A stretch of DNA of 64,000 nt from Maricaulis sp. (GCF_030149425.1 NZ_JASBRQ010000010.1:62001-126000), one strand, 5' to 3'; shown: positions 41,971 through 50,816, numbered from the stretch's first letter. Numbers and translations: made by a program. Notes: generated from the sequence alone by a model not told the origin.

Positions 41971-44154
41971 GTGTTTATGGCTCGATCCCGCGCTCGCGCG
42001 GGCGTCGCGATTTCGTTTATCGCGTCGTCCGTTATGGTTCTGTCTTCCCCGGCCCAGGCTTACGCCGCAATGGACGGAGCGGAAATTGGCGTCGAGGTGT
42101 ATCTGCCGTCAGCCTTTGCAGAATTCCTGCCCCAGAATGCCAATGATCTGGTCCGCCGCCTGCCCGGCTTCCAGGTCAATGAAGGCGATCAGGTGCGTGG
42201 TCTTTCCGGCGCCCAGGGCAATGTCCTGATCAATGGCCGCCGCCCGCCGCCGCGCTCCGGCTCGCTGGGCGCGCGCCTGAATACAATCCGGGTCGAAGAC
42301 GTGGTGCGGCTGGAGCTGATCGAGGCCGGTGCCCGCGATGTCGACATGCAGGGCTATCCGCTATTGTTGAATCTCGTGCTGCGCGATCAGACCGCGCGCC
42401 GCATCAATGGCCGTATCGAGATCGAGCCGCGCGAGAATGGCGGTGATGAAATCCAGCTCGGCCTGGGCGGTTCCGTCACCAACAGCCGCTTCTCCCTGGA
42501 AGGCAATCTGGAAGTCTATGACGAAGCACTGATTGCCTATGAGGATGTGCGCTCGGCCAATGCCGACAATCCGACCGCCCGTCTCACGCCAGATCGCAAT
42601 ACCACCATGTCGAGACGTGAGGCCCAGGGCTCGGCCACCCTCCCGTTTGCGGGGGGGCAAACGCTTATCCTGTCCGGTGCCTTTGACCGTTACGCCAATT
42701 CCCAGCGCCCCACCGCTGAAGAGGTCGAAAGCGGTGCCGCACTGCAGGAAACCAATGAGTACGAGAATACCGATGTCAGTTTCGGCGCTGAATATAGCGC
42801 CCCGCTGGGCGACAATATGGATCTGCGAGCGGTCATCACGCGCCGCGAAGGCGAGAATGAGAATTCCGCCAGCCTGCGGGAAGATGGTTCGATCAGCCGT
42901 TCCACCTCCGGTAATGAAACCGCAGAAACCGCGACGCGGGCGACGGTGCGCTGGCGCCTGAACGAGGCCTGGACCGTTGAAGGCGGCGCTACCTGGGCGG
43001 TGAATACGCTGGACGGCACCTCCTCGGCGACGATTGACGGCGTGGTGCAGGATGTCGATGGCTCAACCGCGTCGGTGGAAGAAACCCGGACCGCTGGCCT
43101 GGCCGTCGTGACCTGGACGCCGCGGCCGGACATATCCGCCCATTTTGGTGGCCGGATCGAGCAGTTCAGCCTGAATTCCTCCAATGCCCCGGGCGAGCTG
43201 TCGCTGACCGATGTGGTGCCGCGCGCGGACCTGACCTGGAACCTGCCGATGGACTGGGTGCTGCGCCTGTCCGCAGAGCGTGAGGTCGGGCAATTGCCGC
43301 TGGGCCTGTTCCTGGCCGAGACCAATCTGGACAACGCGCTCAACACGGCCGGCGCTGCGACGCTGGAGCCGGAGCGGGATTGGACCTATCGCGCCGAGCT
43401 GGAACACCGTTTCGGCGAGCGTGGCCTGATCCGCCTCGCCGCCCAGCGCCGTGAGATTGAAAACCCGATCTCACGTGTTCTCACGACCGGCGGCGATGTG
43501 ACCTCTGCCAATATCAGCGCGGAGACGATCGATACGCTGGAAAGCGCCTTCGAATTCGATCTTGGCCGGCTGGGCATGGGCGACCTCTTTGTCGACGGGA
43601 TCGCCGTGGTTCGCCAGTCCGAGCGCATTGACCCGCTGCAGGGCTTTGTGCGCGAGACCTCAGGTCACCAGGATTACACCATCGAGATCGGCCTGCGTCA
43701 GGAGTTCGCCGGCGGCAAATACGTTCTGGGTCTCGAGCTGGAGAAGGATGCGCCGTCAACGCACTACTGGCTGACCCAGATCCGTCATGAAGACCGCGGC
43801 CTGGAAGCGCGCATCAATGGCGAGTGGCGCCACTCTGATCGCTGGCGCACCGGTTTCTGGACCCGCCTGCCCGAGACGGTCCGCGAAGAGCGCGAGATCT
43901 TTGACGGCGTACGGACGCCGGATGCCAGCCCTGTGCTCAATAATACGATCGAGCGCGAAAACGGTACCTTCGTCTCGCTGTGGACCGAGTATGAGCTGCG
44001 CGACGAGGTGCATCTGCGCCTTAATGTTCGCACGGGACGTTCGCGCGAAGCCTTCACCGAGGTTTTCGATGTCGACGGGACAGCGCTGGATTATGCCGAT
44101 GTCGATGTCGACAACGTGCCCAGCTTCAATATCCGCGTCAGGTGGAACCGCTAG
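41971..44154 (+). CDS. TonB-dependent receptor-like outer-membrane protein
   Basis: A 727-residue exported beta-barrel. The GTG at 41971 is five bases after AGGAG; an ATG two codons later is an alternative. The signal peptide ends near SPAQAYA. The plug domain is short and reads NANDLVRRLPGFQVNEGDQVRGLSGAQGNVLINGRRPPPRSG, typical of the receptor group with a fused plug and barrel. The rest has alternating amphipathic strands to the C-terminal FNIRVRWNR. No clear TonB box is seen near the N-terminus. The substrate is unknown; neighbouring genes give no hint of iron, vitamin or sugar use. Confidence 0.9.
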   Translation: MFMARSRARAGVAISFIASSVMVLSSPAQAYAAMDGAEIGVEVYLPSAFAEFLPQNANDLVRRLPGFQVNEGDQVRGLSGAQGNVLINGRRPPPRSGSLGARLNTIRVEDVVRLELIEAGARDVDMQGYPLLLNLVLRDQTARRINGRIEIEPRENGGDEIQLGLGGSVTNSRFSLEGNLEVYDEALIAYEDVRSANADNPTARLTPDRNTTMSRREAQGSATLPFAGGQTLILSGAFDRYANSQRPTAEEVESGAALQETNEYENTDVSFGAEYSAPLGDNMDLRAVITRREGENENSASLREDGSISRSTSGNETAETATRATVRWRLNEAWTVEGGATWAVNTLDGTSSATIDGVVQDVDGSTASVEETRTAGLAVVTWTPRPDISAHFGGRIEQFSLNSSNAPGELSLTDVVPRADLTWNLPMDWVLRLSAEREVGQLPLGLFLAETNLDNALNTAGAATLEPERDWTYRAELEHRFGERGLIRLAAQRREIENPISRVLTTGGDVTSANISAETIDTLESAFEFDLGRLGMGDLFVDGIAVVRQSERIDPLQGFVRETSGHQDYTIEIGLRQEFAGGKYVLGLELEKDAPSTHYWLTQIRHEDRGLEARINGEWRHSDRWRTGFWTRLPETVREEREIFDGVRTPDASPVLNNTIERENGTFVSLWTEYELRDEVHLRLNVRTGRSREAFTEVFDVDGTALDYADVDVDNVPSFNIRVRWNR

Positions 44155-44179
44155 GGTCAGAATCCCCCGTTAAAAATAT

Positions 44180-44208
44180 TTGACACCAGGTCGAGGATTT
44201 CCTACATC
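44180..44208 (+). promoter_or_regulatory. Promoter with flanking inverted repeat for the membrane protein/XRE pair
   Basis: TTGACA (44180-44185), a 17-base spacer and TACATC (44203-44208) make the best sigma-70-type promoter noticed in the window. TTTGACA at the -35 is mirrored by TGTCAAA at 44215-44221, placing an inverted repeat around the core promoter. That would suit repression by the small XRE protein encoded in the operon. The start codon follows at 44253. Confidence 0.65.
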
Positions 44209-44252
44209 GGGTCATGTCAAAAATAACATACACGAAGACAAGGAATTCAGAC

Positions 44253-44681
44253 ATGAGCTTTTTGGAACGGATCAATCTCGTGGTCTTGGCGGCGCTGGTC
44301 GTGGTCTATGGCTGGTATTTCTCCACGGTTGGCGGTGAGCTGATGGCCGGTTTTGAGCCCGGCGCCGCGCTGGCTTCGACCAATGACAAGATGTTCCTTG
44401 CCGTTGGTGTTTTCATTGCGCTGATGATTGCCTCCAGCATCGTCACCGCCATCATCATGGGCCGGGAAAGTGACGAGCAGGATGAGCGCGACAAGATGAT
44501 CGATATGCGTGGCGATCAGCGCGGCGGGTTTGCCCTGGCGGTGTTTGCGCTGCTGGGTATGGGCCTGGCCATGGCGGACTATCCCAATGTTTTGGTCGCC
44601 AATGCGATCCTGGCCGGGTTGGTCGCCAGCGAAGGCGTCAAGAGCATCTCCAAGCTGATCGATTATCGCCGGGGCGTGTAG
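44253..44681 (+). CDS. Four-helix membrane protein (DUF2178-like), partner of XRE regulator
   Basis: The ATG at 44253 (MSFLERINLVVLAALVVV) follows AAGGAATTCAGAC; the track start at 44214 overlaps the promoter. The 142-residue product has four membrane helices (about 8-27, 45-67, 88-105, 110-128). A charged cytoplasmic loop GRESDEQDERDKMIDMRGDQRG is characteristic of DUF2178-like proteins. These are frequently encoded just before a small XRE regulator, as here (three-base gap). Function unknown; it may sense membrane state or modulate the regulator. Confidence 0.88.
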   Translation: MSFLERINLVVLAALVVVYGWYFSTVGGELMAGFEPGAALASTNDKMFLAVGVFIALMIASSIVTAIIMGRESDEQDERDKMIDMRGDQRGGFALAVFALLGMGLAMADYPNVLVANAILAGLVASEGVKSISKLIDYRRGV

Positions 44682-44684
44682 GCC

Positions 44685-44903
44685 ATGGGCAAGCCGACAG
44701 CTATCACCAATGACATCCGCCGCCTTCGCTTCGAGGCGGACGAGATGACCCAGGCGGATCTGGCCCGGCGGGTCGGTGTGACGCGCCAGACCATACTGGC
44801 CATCGAGCAGGGCAAGTATTCGCCCTCGCTCGAGGTGGCCTTCAAGATCGCCCAGGTCTTCAAGGCTCCGCTGGAGACGGTCTTCCAATACCCCGGTGAA
44901 TAA
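44685..44903 (+). CDS. Small XRE-family transcriptional regulator
   Basis: A 72-residue helix-turn-helix protein: IRRLRFEADEMTQADLARRVGVTRQTILAIEQGKYSPSLEVAFKIAQVF. It belongs to the same YozG-like subgroup as the regulator at 33898-34098. The ATG lies three bases after the membrane-protein stop, so the two are coupled. It probably autoregulates from the inverted repeat at 44179-44221. A hairpin follows 41 bases downstream. Confidence 0.93.
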   Translation: MGKPTAITNDIRRLRFEADEMTQADLARRVGVTRQTILAIEQGKYSPSLEVAFKIAQVFKAPLETVFQYPGE

Positions 44904-44943
44904 GCCCTCAATGGGCCGTCGCCCATCGCCAGACGCGATCAAA

Positions 44944-44978
44944 CAGCCGGTTGCTGCCCTTGGTGTGGCAACCGGCTG
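44944..44978 (+). terminator. Terminator-like hairpin after the XRE gene
   Basis: A perfect 11-bp stem CAGCCGGTTGC/GCAACCGGCTG with a 13-base loop. No T tract follows. The 212-base gap 44904-45115 otherwise holds nothing that I can support. Confidence 0.6.
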
Positions 44979-45115
44979 ATGCGTTTCGGCCGTGCTCTTG
45001 GCCCTGGACCTTGCCGCGCTCCGACATGCGCTGCGGCGTGATTTATTCCGGGGTCGCGCGAGAAAAGTCGCGCCACACGCTTTGCGGCGTCTTCATCCTG
45101 CCCTAGATTGAAACC

Positions 45116-45874
45116 ATGCGATTGATCGGGTTTTTCTTGCTTTGTCTTCTCGCGGCGCCGGCCCAGGCCGATATGCCCGCCGCGCGGTCGGCTTATGAGC
45201 AGGGTTTGTGGCAGGAAGCGGCCGGTCATGCCCAGCGTGCTGGTGGAGCCGATGGCTATGCCTTTGCTGCGGGGTCGCTGATCGCCCAGCTCATGGTCGA
45301 GCCGGACCATCCCGATCGTGAAGCTCTCGCCCGGCGGGCACTGGACCTGGCCGAATATGCCCACGATCTCGACGCCGACCATGTCGAGGCCCGGCTTCGG
45401 CTGGCCGGTGCGCTCGGGTTTCGCGGGCGGTATATGAGCGGCTTTCGCGCTTATGTGCAGCGCATGCCGCATCGTGGCAAACGTCTCATCGAGGAGGCTG
45501 TCGCCGCCGAGCCGGACAATGCCTGGGCGATTGGCATGCTGGGGGCCTGGCATTTGGAGGTGGCCCGCCGGGGTGGTCAGCGCGGCATGAATGCGCTCGA
45601 TGCTTCGGTTGAGGCGGGCATCGGCTTCTACACTCATGCCATCGCCATGGATCCGGACAATCCGGCGCCGCGTTTCTTTCTTGCGATAGCGCTTCTGGCC
45701 CTGGACGAGCCGGCCTATTACGAGATGGCGCGCGAACAGGTCGCGATCTGCTTGCAGATCGAGGCACGCGATGCCTTTGAGACCGGTATTCAGGGCGAGG
45801 CAGAAGTGCTGCGGGCCATGATTGATGACCGGCGCCAGGCGACGGCCTGGGCCGATGACCGGATGCGCCGCTAG
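45116..45874 (+). CDS. Exported TPR-like protein
   Basis: A 252-residue protein with a clear signal peptide (MRLIGFFLLCLLAAPAQA, mature from DMPAARSAY). The rest is helical with TPR-like pairs: ARSAYEQGLWQEAAGHAQRA, LDADHVEARLRLAGALG, AVAAEPDNAWAIGMLGAWHLEVA and AIAMDPDNPAPRFFLAIALLA. These patterns place it in the periplasm as a probable protein-protein interaction module. No enzyme motif is visible. It is convergent to the S24-like gene with a three-base gap. Confidence 0.82.
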   Translation: MRLIGFFLLCLLAAPAQADMPAARSAYEQGLWQEAAGHAQRAGGADGYAFAAGSLIAQLMVEPDHPDREALARRALDLAEYAHDLDADHVEARLRLAGALGFRGRYMSGFRAYVQRMPHRGKRLIEEAVAAEPDNAWAIGMLGAWHLEVARRGGQRGMNALDASVEAGIGFYTHAIAMDPDNPAPRFFLAIALLALDEPAYYEMAREQVAICLQIEARDAFETGIQGEAEVLRAMIDDRRQATAWADDRMRR

Positions 45875-45877
45875 CTT

Positions 45878-46507
45878 TTATTGGCTGGCCCAGATGATCC
45901 GCGCCATCCAGGTGACTTGATCCAGCGCAATCCGTTGTAGCGGTCCGTCCTCTCCAAGCGGTTTGAGCCAGACCTGCTGCACCGTCTGCTCGTGCAGAAT
46001 ATGTGCGGTCAGCCCGCCTGTACGGGTTTCCACCATGACCCGGTCGCCGGGCCGTACCGCTTGGGCGCGGTCGATGACAAGCCGGTCTCCGGCCCGGTAA
46101 ACCGGTGCCAGGCGGTCATCCGGTACTTTCAGGGCGAAGGCGGATTTGAGCGGGAAGTCGGGGAAGGGCACATAGCTCCAGCCGGAGCCTTCTGGCAAAC
46201 CGTCAGAGCCGAATGCGGTCCCGTTTCCGGCCTCGGCCAGATCCAGAGACCGCAAGGCGCCGGGCCGGGAGGCGCGGTCCCGTACCAGCGCAGCAAAGCC
46301 GAGAAAGTCGAGATTGGCGGCAGCCAGGGCCTTGGACAGGCTCTCTGTTGATGGCCAGCGCGGTTTGCTGCCATCCGCGGATGTCCGCTTGGACGGGTTG
46401 AATGTGGTCGCATCCAGCCCGGCCCGTCGCGCCAGGCCGGACGGGCTGGTCTCGGCATAGGCAGCGAGGCGATCGATGCCCCGCCAGATTTCGGCGTGTG
46501 TAAACAT
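45878..46507 (-). CDS. HTH regulator with degenerate S24 (LexA-like) peptidase domain
   Basis: A 209-residue phage-repressor-like protein (ATG 46507; the track uses a TTG one codon earlier). The N-terminal helix-turn-helix covers IWRGIDRLAAYAETSPSGLARRAGLDATTFNPSKR. The C-terminal half aligns by eye with the S24/LexA fold: ALKVPDDRLAPVYRAGDRLVIDRAQAVRPGDRVMVET. In active proteins the first stretch reads V-x-G-D-S-M; here the nucleophile Ser is Arg, and the expected Lys (TVKRL) is replaced in LTAHIL. It therefore probably does not self-cleave and acts as an ordinary DNA-binding or ligand-responsive repressor. Confidence 0.85.
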   Translation of the reverse strand: MFTHAEIWRGIDRLAAYAETSPSGLARRAGLDATTFNPSKRTSADGSKPRWPSTESLSKALAAANLDFLGFAALVRDRASRPGALRSLDLAEAGNGTAFGSDGLPEGSGWSYVPFPDFPLKSAFALKVPDDRLAPVYRAGDRLVIDRAQAVRPGDRVMVETRTGGLTAHILHEQTVQQVWLKPLGEDGPLQRIALDQVTWMARIIWASQ

Positions 46508-46602
46508 CAAACAAACCCTCAGCGTGTGTGAGGCTATCTGAAAATGCGTCCCGGCGCGAGTCGGGCTTGCGCCGAGGCCCTCAGGCGGATACGCCGCTGC
46601 TC

Positions 46603-46974
46603 ATGACCGATATGACTGCATTCCGACTCGCAACGCCCGAGCGCTGGGCTGAGGTGATGACCGCTGGCGTCTTCAAGGGCGATCCGCATGATATTGCCGA
46701 CGGCTTTATCCACCTTTCCGCAGCGGCCCAGGTCGAAGGCACATTACTCAAGCATTATGGCGAGCATCCGCGCCTGGTCCTGGCCGAAATCGACCTTGCA
46801 GTGCTGGGTGATACGGTGAAATGGGAAGTCTCCCGTGGCGGCGCGCTATTCCCGCATGTCTATGGCGATATCCCGGCCAGCGCCGTGCGCGGCGTGCGCC
46901 ATATCCTGCGCGATGAAAACGGCGACTGGGTCCTGCCCGACGAGATCGCCCGCGCGTCAAAGGAGTCGTCATGA
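46603..46974 (+). CDS. DUF952 family protein
   Basis: A 123-residue cytosolic protein of the DUF952 family. It has the characteristic GDPHDIADGFIHLSAAAQVEGTLLKHYGEHPRLVLAEIDL and the closing WEVSRGGALFPHVYGDIPASAVRGV. The fold is related to ADP-ribosyltransferase/RNA 2'-phosphotransferase-like proteins in some descriptions, but its activity is unknown. The start is ATG 46603, with 46612 as an alternative; the track ORF extends too far upstream. It overlaps pyrD by four bases (ATGA), so it is coupled to pyrimidine synthesis genetically. Confidence 0.88.
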   Translation: MTDMTAFRLATPERWAEVMTAGVFKGDPHDIADGFIHLSAAAQVEGTLLKHYGEHPRLVLAEIDLAVLGDTVKWEVSRGGALFPHVYGDIPASAVRGVRHILRDENGDWVLPDEIARASKESS

Positions 46975-47999
46975 TCCACGATCACGCTGCGCGCTGGCTG
47001 CACACTCTGGAACCGGAAGCGGCGCACCGCTGGACCATTCGCGGACTGAAATGGGGCCTCGGTCCGCGCCAGTTCGGTGCTGATGATGCGGTGTTGGCGA
47101 CCTCTCTGGCGGGCATTCCCCTGAACAATCCGGTCGGCCTCGCTGCCGGGTTCGACAAGAATGCCGAAGCACCCGACGCCATGCTCGCGGCCGGTTTCGG
47201 TTTCGTCGAGTGCGGTGCGGTGACGCCGCGCGCCCAGGATGGCAAGCCGCGGCCGCGGGTCTTCCGGCTGACCGAAGACCGGGCAATCATCAATCGCATG
47301 GGCTTCCCCAATGAGGGGCTGGATGTATTCGAGCGTCGGCTGGCGGCGCGGGCGAGCCGCGGCGGTGTGGTGGGCGTCAATCTGGGGGCCAATCTGGATA
47401 GCGAGGACCGGGTCGCCGACTATGTCGCCTGCCTCGACCGGCTGAAGGACCTGGCCCAGTTCTTCACCGTCAATATCTCTTCACCGAACACGCCGGGCCT
47501 GCGTCAATTGCAGGATAGCGGGGCCCTTGATGGCCTGCTCGAAGCGGTCAGCGCAGTCCGCTCGAAAGCGCCGCTGTTTCTCAAGGTGGCACCGGATATC
47601 GCGGATGCCGACGCGGCCGACATCACGGCGGCGATCCAGCGCTTCAAACTCGACGGGATAATCGTCAGCAATACCACCATCCAGCGCCCGGAAAGCCTGC
47701 AGAGCGAACATATGGGGCAGGGCGGAGGTCTCTCCGGACCGCCGGTCTTCGAACGCTCGACCGAGCTGATCCGGCATTTCCGCTCGGCCGGTCCGGATCT
47801 GGCTATCATCGGTGTCGGCGGGGTCAGTGATGCGGAAACCGCCTATTGGAAAATCCGTGCCGGTGCCAATGCGGTCCAGCTCTACACAGCGCTTGTCTAT
47901 GAAGGCCCGGGCGTGATCCAGCAGATCAAGACCGGCCTGGTCGAGCGGCTGAAGGCGGACGGGTTTGCCAGCATCGGCGAGGCTGTCGGTGCCGGCTAG
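46971..47999 (+). CDS. pyrD: Dihydroorotate dehydrogenase (quinone), class 2
   Basis: Oxidises dihydroorotate to orotate in pyrimidine synthesis, passing electrons to quinone at the membrane. The 342-residue sequence has the N-terminal class 2 helix (EAAHRWTIRGLKWGL), GLAAGFDKNAEAPDAM, GFVECGAVTPRAQDGKPRPRVFRL, NRMGFPNEGLD and the catalytic-Ser loop FTVNISSPNTPGLRQLQ. FMN-binding segments are SNTTIQRP and IGVGGVSDAETAYWKIRAGANAVQLYTA. The start overlaps DUF952 by four bases, and the end overlaps the convergent MATE gene by four bases. Confidence 0.97.
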   Translation: MIHDHAARWLHTLEPEAAHRWTIRGLKWGLGPRQFGADDAVLATSLAGIPLNNPVGLAAGFDKNAEAPDAMLAAGFGFVECGAVTPRAQDGKPRPRVFRLTEDRAIINRMGFPNEGLDVFERRLAARASRGGVVGVNLGANLDSEDRVADYVACLDRLKDLAQFFTVNISSPNTPGLRQLQDSGALDGLLEAVSAVRSKAPLFLKVAPDIADADAADITAAIQRFKLDGIIVSNTTIQRPESLQSEHMGQGGGLSGPPVFERSTELIRHFRSAGPDLAIIGVGGVSDAETAYWKIRAGANAVQLYTALVYEGPGVIQQIKTGLVERLKADGFASIGEAVGAG

Positions 48000-49330
48000 G
48001 CGCTGACGGCTCTGGCCCGGCGCTCGAGTGCCGGATAGCCGACCGCGAGCGCTGCGCCCCGGGCGATATAATAGATCAGGAAGGCCGCCCAGACGCCGTG
48101 ATTGGCAAAGCTGGGGGTCAACAGCATATCCGCGACCAGGTAGACGACCAGCGAGGCGATGCCGGCATTGCGCAGGATCTTGCCCGAGGTGGCGCCGATA
48201 AACACGCCGTCGAGCAGCCAGGCCCCCGCGCCCAGAAGCGGCACCAGGGCACACCAGGGCAAATAGGTGATCGCGGCCTGACGGGCGCTTTCATCGGCAA
48301 TCACCAGGGTCAGAGCGGCCTCGCCGAACAGGAAGGTGAGCACGGCAAACACCGCTCCGGCGGCAAACATGGGTTCACCGGTCATGCGGACGGCCCGGCG
48401 CAGCGCCGCCAGGGATTTGCGGCCAACGGCCCGCCCGGCTTCGGTCTCGGCGACAAAGGCGAAGGCGTCGAGGACAAAGGCCCATAGCGTGATGACCTGC
48501 AACAGCACATGATTGCCGGCCAGGGCTGTCGTGCCCTGGCGCGCGCCGGCATTGGCAAACCAGGTAAAGCCGATGACCAGCGTCCAGGTGCGGATCATCA
48601 GGTTGAAATTGACGTGGAACATCTCCGCCAGGGCCTGCGGGTCGAGCAGGCGTTGGCGGTCCAGCGCGCCCTCGGCCAGACCGTTTTGACGCCGGACCTG
48701 GTGCAGGACAAAGCCGATCCCGATCAGCAATGCCCCCCATTCGGCGATCGCCGTAGCGGCGCCGACGCCGCCGGGGCCCATGCCCAGGCCGAGCACGAAC
48801 CAGAGATCGAGGATAATATTGATGGCGGAAAAGCCAGCATACATGGCAAGCGTTGCGCCATTACGGCCGAGCCCGATCAGCCAGCCGGAAATGGCGAAGG
48901 CGGCGAGTGCACCGGGCGCGCCCCAGACGCGGGCCAGGAGATAATCGGCCCCCTTGCTCTCGACCTGGGCCTCGCCCTGCAGGATCGCAAACCCGCCCCA
49001 GGCAATCAGGTCGCGCAGCAGAAAAACGGCGAAGCCGAGCACAGCCGCGATCGCCATGGCGCGCATCAATATGCGCTGGGTCTCGGCCAGCTTGCCGGCG
49101 CCATCCGCCTGCGCGGTCAGCCCGGTCGTGCCCATGCGCAGGAAGTAGAAGCTCCAGTAGAAGACGGAGAAAATCGTTCCGCCCAGGGCCACGCCGCCCA
49201 GATCGCTGGCATCACCGGACAGACCCAGCACGAAGGTATCGATGACACCGGCCAGGGGAACGCTTGCATTGGCGAAGATGAGCGGCCAGGCGCGATTGAG
49301 CACCTCGAGCCGGGTCAGGGGCTTGTCCAT
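47996..49330 (-). CDS. MATE family efflux transporter (DinF-like)
   Basis: A 444-residue protein with about 12 membrane helices in two homologous halves, the MATE (multidrug and toxic compound extrusion) layout. The N-terminal half starts LNRAWPLIFANASVPLAGVIDTFVLG, which matches the DinF-type subgroup; GGVALGGTIFSVFYWSFYFLRMGTTGLTAQADG is the usual conserved first-lobe region. The second half begins near ALAGNHVLLQVITLWAFVLDAFAFVAETEAGRAVG. It likely uses a Na+ or H+ gradient. The substrate is unknown. Convergent with pyrD. Confidence 0.93.
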   Translation of the reverse strand: MDKPLTRLEVLNRAWPLIFANASVPLAGVIDTFVLGLSGDASDLGGVALGGTIFSVFYWSFYFLRMGTTGLTAQADGAGKLAETQRILMRAMAIAAVLGFAVFLLRDLIAWGGFAILQGEAQVESKGADYLLARVWGAPGALAAFAISGWLIGLGRNGATLAMYAGFSAINIILDLWFVLGLGMGPGGVGAATAIAEWGALLIGIGFVLHQVRRQNGLAEGALDRQRLLDPQALAEMFHVNFNLMIRTWTLVIGFTWFANAGARQGTTALAGNHVLLQVITLWAFVLDAFAFVAETEAGRAVGRKSLAALRRAVRMTGEPMFAAGAVFAVLTFLFGEAALTLVIADESARQAAITYLPWCALVPLLGAGAWLLDGVFIGATSGKILRNAGIASLVVYLVADMLLTPSFANHGVWAAFLIYYIARGAALAVGYPALERRARAVSA

Positions 49331-49371
49331 GCCTCGCAGCTAGCGCGTAAGGGCTTGGCGGTGCAAGCGTC

Positions 49372-49740
49372 TTAATCGACGCTGCAGACACCGTCTCGGC
49401 AGTTGTCACGCGGGCGCAGCGGGGCAAGCTTGCGATAGATGAAATCCAGCGGAATGCGGATGATTGCCGGTCGGGTCAGCATGGCCAGGTATTTCCAGCC
49501 CGGAAGCCGTTCCCAGATAGCGATGAAGGCGGCCACACCGGTGACAATCTCGCCGGAGGGTAGCCGGACATGCATCGCTGCCAGGGCCGCCTCGCGATCG
49601 ACATCCTCGGCCAGGTCCGGCGCATTGCAGTCTTCCAGCCGGATATATTCCTCACCGAACTTGGAATAATGCGACATTTCACGCCGGCACATCGGGCACA
49701 GCGCGTCGTAATAGGCGATGACGGGACCAAGCGTGTTCAT
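49372..49740 (-). CDS. DUF393 / DCC-family thiol-disulfide oxidoreductase-like protein
   Basis: A 122-residue protein beginning VIAYYDALCPMCRREMSHY, the D-x-x-C-P-x-C signature that gives the DCC family its name. A segment with thioredoxin-like pattern follows, with MHVRLPSGEIVTGVAAFIAIWERLPGWKYLAMLTR. Two further cysteines lie at the end (DNCRDGVCSVD). The family is predicted to have redox activity, but no function is proven. It is read with the MATE gene on the minus strand, with a 41-base gap. Confidence 0.9.
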   Translation of the reverse strand: MNTLGPVIAYYDALCPMCRREMSHYSKFGEEYIRLEDCNAPDLAEDVDREAALAAMHVRLPSGEIVTGVAAFIAIWERLPGWKYLAMLTRPAIIRIPLDFIYRKLAPLRPRDNCRDGVCSVD

Positions 49741-49795
49741 GGCCTTTAAGCTAGTGCACGCAGCCCATCAGACCAGTGGACACAGCGCCGCAGGT

Positions 49796-50215
49796 TCAGC
49801 GTGTGCCTTTGCTGGCCGGGGTGATCATGAAATGCCCGTGCAGTGTGGCCACCGGGGCGCCGCGGCGGCCTTGCCAGGCCTCGACGCGGACATTGGCGAC
49901 GCGTCGCCCGCTGCGCGCCACCTGGGCCCGGGCATAGACGTCGACCGCCCGTGCCGGGCGTAGATAGTCGATTGCGACATCAATCACCTTGGGCAGGCGA
50001 TCAAGCGGCTGGCTGACAATCAGGGAGGCCGAAGCGGTGATCTCCAGAAAGGCCCCGACCGCACCGCCGTGCAGGGCCGGGATTAGCGGATTGCCCACCA
50101 GGTTTTCCTTGTAGGGCAGGAGACCGGTCAGCTCATCGCCACGATAGTCGAAGCTGACACCGAATTTGGAGACATAGGGCGTATTCAGCAGGGTCTGCAG
50201 CAGGGTCTCGCTCAT
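49796..50215 (-). CDS. PaaI-family hotdog thioesterase (copy 2)
   Basis: A 139-residue hotdog-fold protein of the PaaI/YbgC-like acyl-CoA thioesterase group. It has IPALHGGAVGAFLEITASASLI (the active-site helix, HGG-x(n)-E) and VIDVAIDYLRPARAVDVYARAQVARSGRRVANVRVEAW. It is coupled to the previous thioesterase gene by an ATGA overlap. Its Glu sits where PaaI enzymes have the catalytic Asp/Glu. The acyl substrate is unknown. Confidence 0.9.
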   Translation of the reverse strand: MSETLLQTLLNTPYVSKFGVSFDYRGDELTGLLPYKENLVGNPLIPALHGGAVGAFLEITASASLIVSQPLDRLPKVIDVAIDYLRPARAVDVYARAQVARSGRRVANVRVEAWQGRRGAPVATLHGHFMITPASKGTR

Positions 50216-50703
50216 TTCGTCTCTCCCTGACCAAAGGCCTTTTTGGCGCGCTCGGTGGCCGCCTGTGAGGCCTTGGTGACCATGAAGGCGGCCTGGGCGA
50301 TGGCGACCGGGTCATCGCGGTCACCGTCATGGGCGGTCGCCCGGACGAAGACGACCAGCCCGTGGGCGCGGATCGCGCTCGCCTCGGCGACCACATCAAG
50401 CCCGGGTTCGGCCGGGCGCATGTAGTCGATGCGCAGATCCAGCGTTGCCGGCGTGTCCTGGGCGCCCAGCCCGGCAAAGGCCGCGAGGCCGCAGGCATGA
50501 TCCAGCAAAGCCGTGACAACACCGCCATGCAGGATACCGGTCTCCGGATCGCCGACGAGTTCGGGCGAATAGGGCGCGCGCATGATGATGCCATCAGGCT
50601 CGAGCTGATCGATTTTCAGGCCCAGCGCGACAGCATGCGGCGAGCCATCAACCAGGAGCGGAGCAACGCTTTCGAGCACTTCGCGGATTTTATCCTCGGA
50701 CAT
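50212..50703 (-). CDS. PaaI-family hotdog thioesterase (copy 1)
   Basis: A 163-residue hotdog-fold protein with GILHGGVVTALLDHACGLAAFAGLG (HGG and catalytic Asp in the long helix) and ATLDLRIDYMRPAEPGLDVVAEASAIRAHGLVVFVRATAHD. The ATG at 50703 has GGAG upstream. It overlaps the downstream thioesterase gene by four bases. The two proteins are related but distinct and could form a heteromer; that is inference. Confidence 0.91.
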   Translation of the reverse strand: MSEDKIREVLESVAPLLVDGSPHAVALGLKIDQLEPDGIIMRAPYSPELVGDPETGILHGGVVTALLDHACGLAAFAGLGAQDTPATLDLRIDYMRPAEPGLDVVAEASAIRAHGLVVFVRATAHDGDRDDPVAIAQAAFMVTKASQAATERAKKAFGQGETK

Positions 50704-50816
50704 GAGCCGGTCTCCGTGACTTGAAGAACAGACATAAGCCTGCTCGTGCCGCCGCGCAAAGCGCGGCCGCTGCGGCAGGGTCTCGGAATGCAGGGATTAG
50801 CCGGCCTGGGCAGGTT

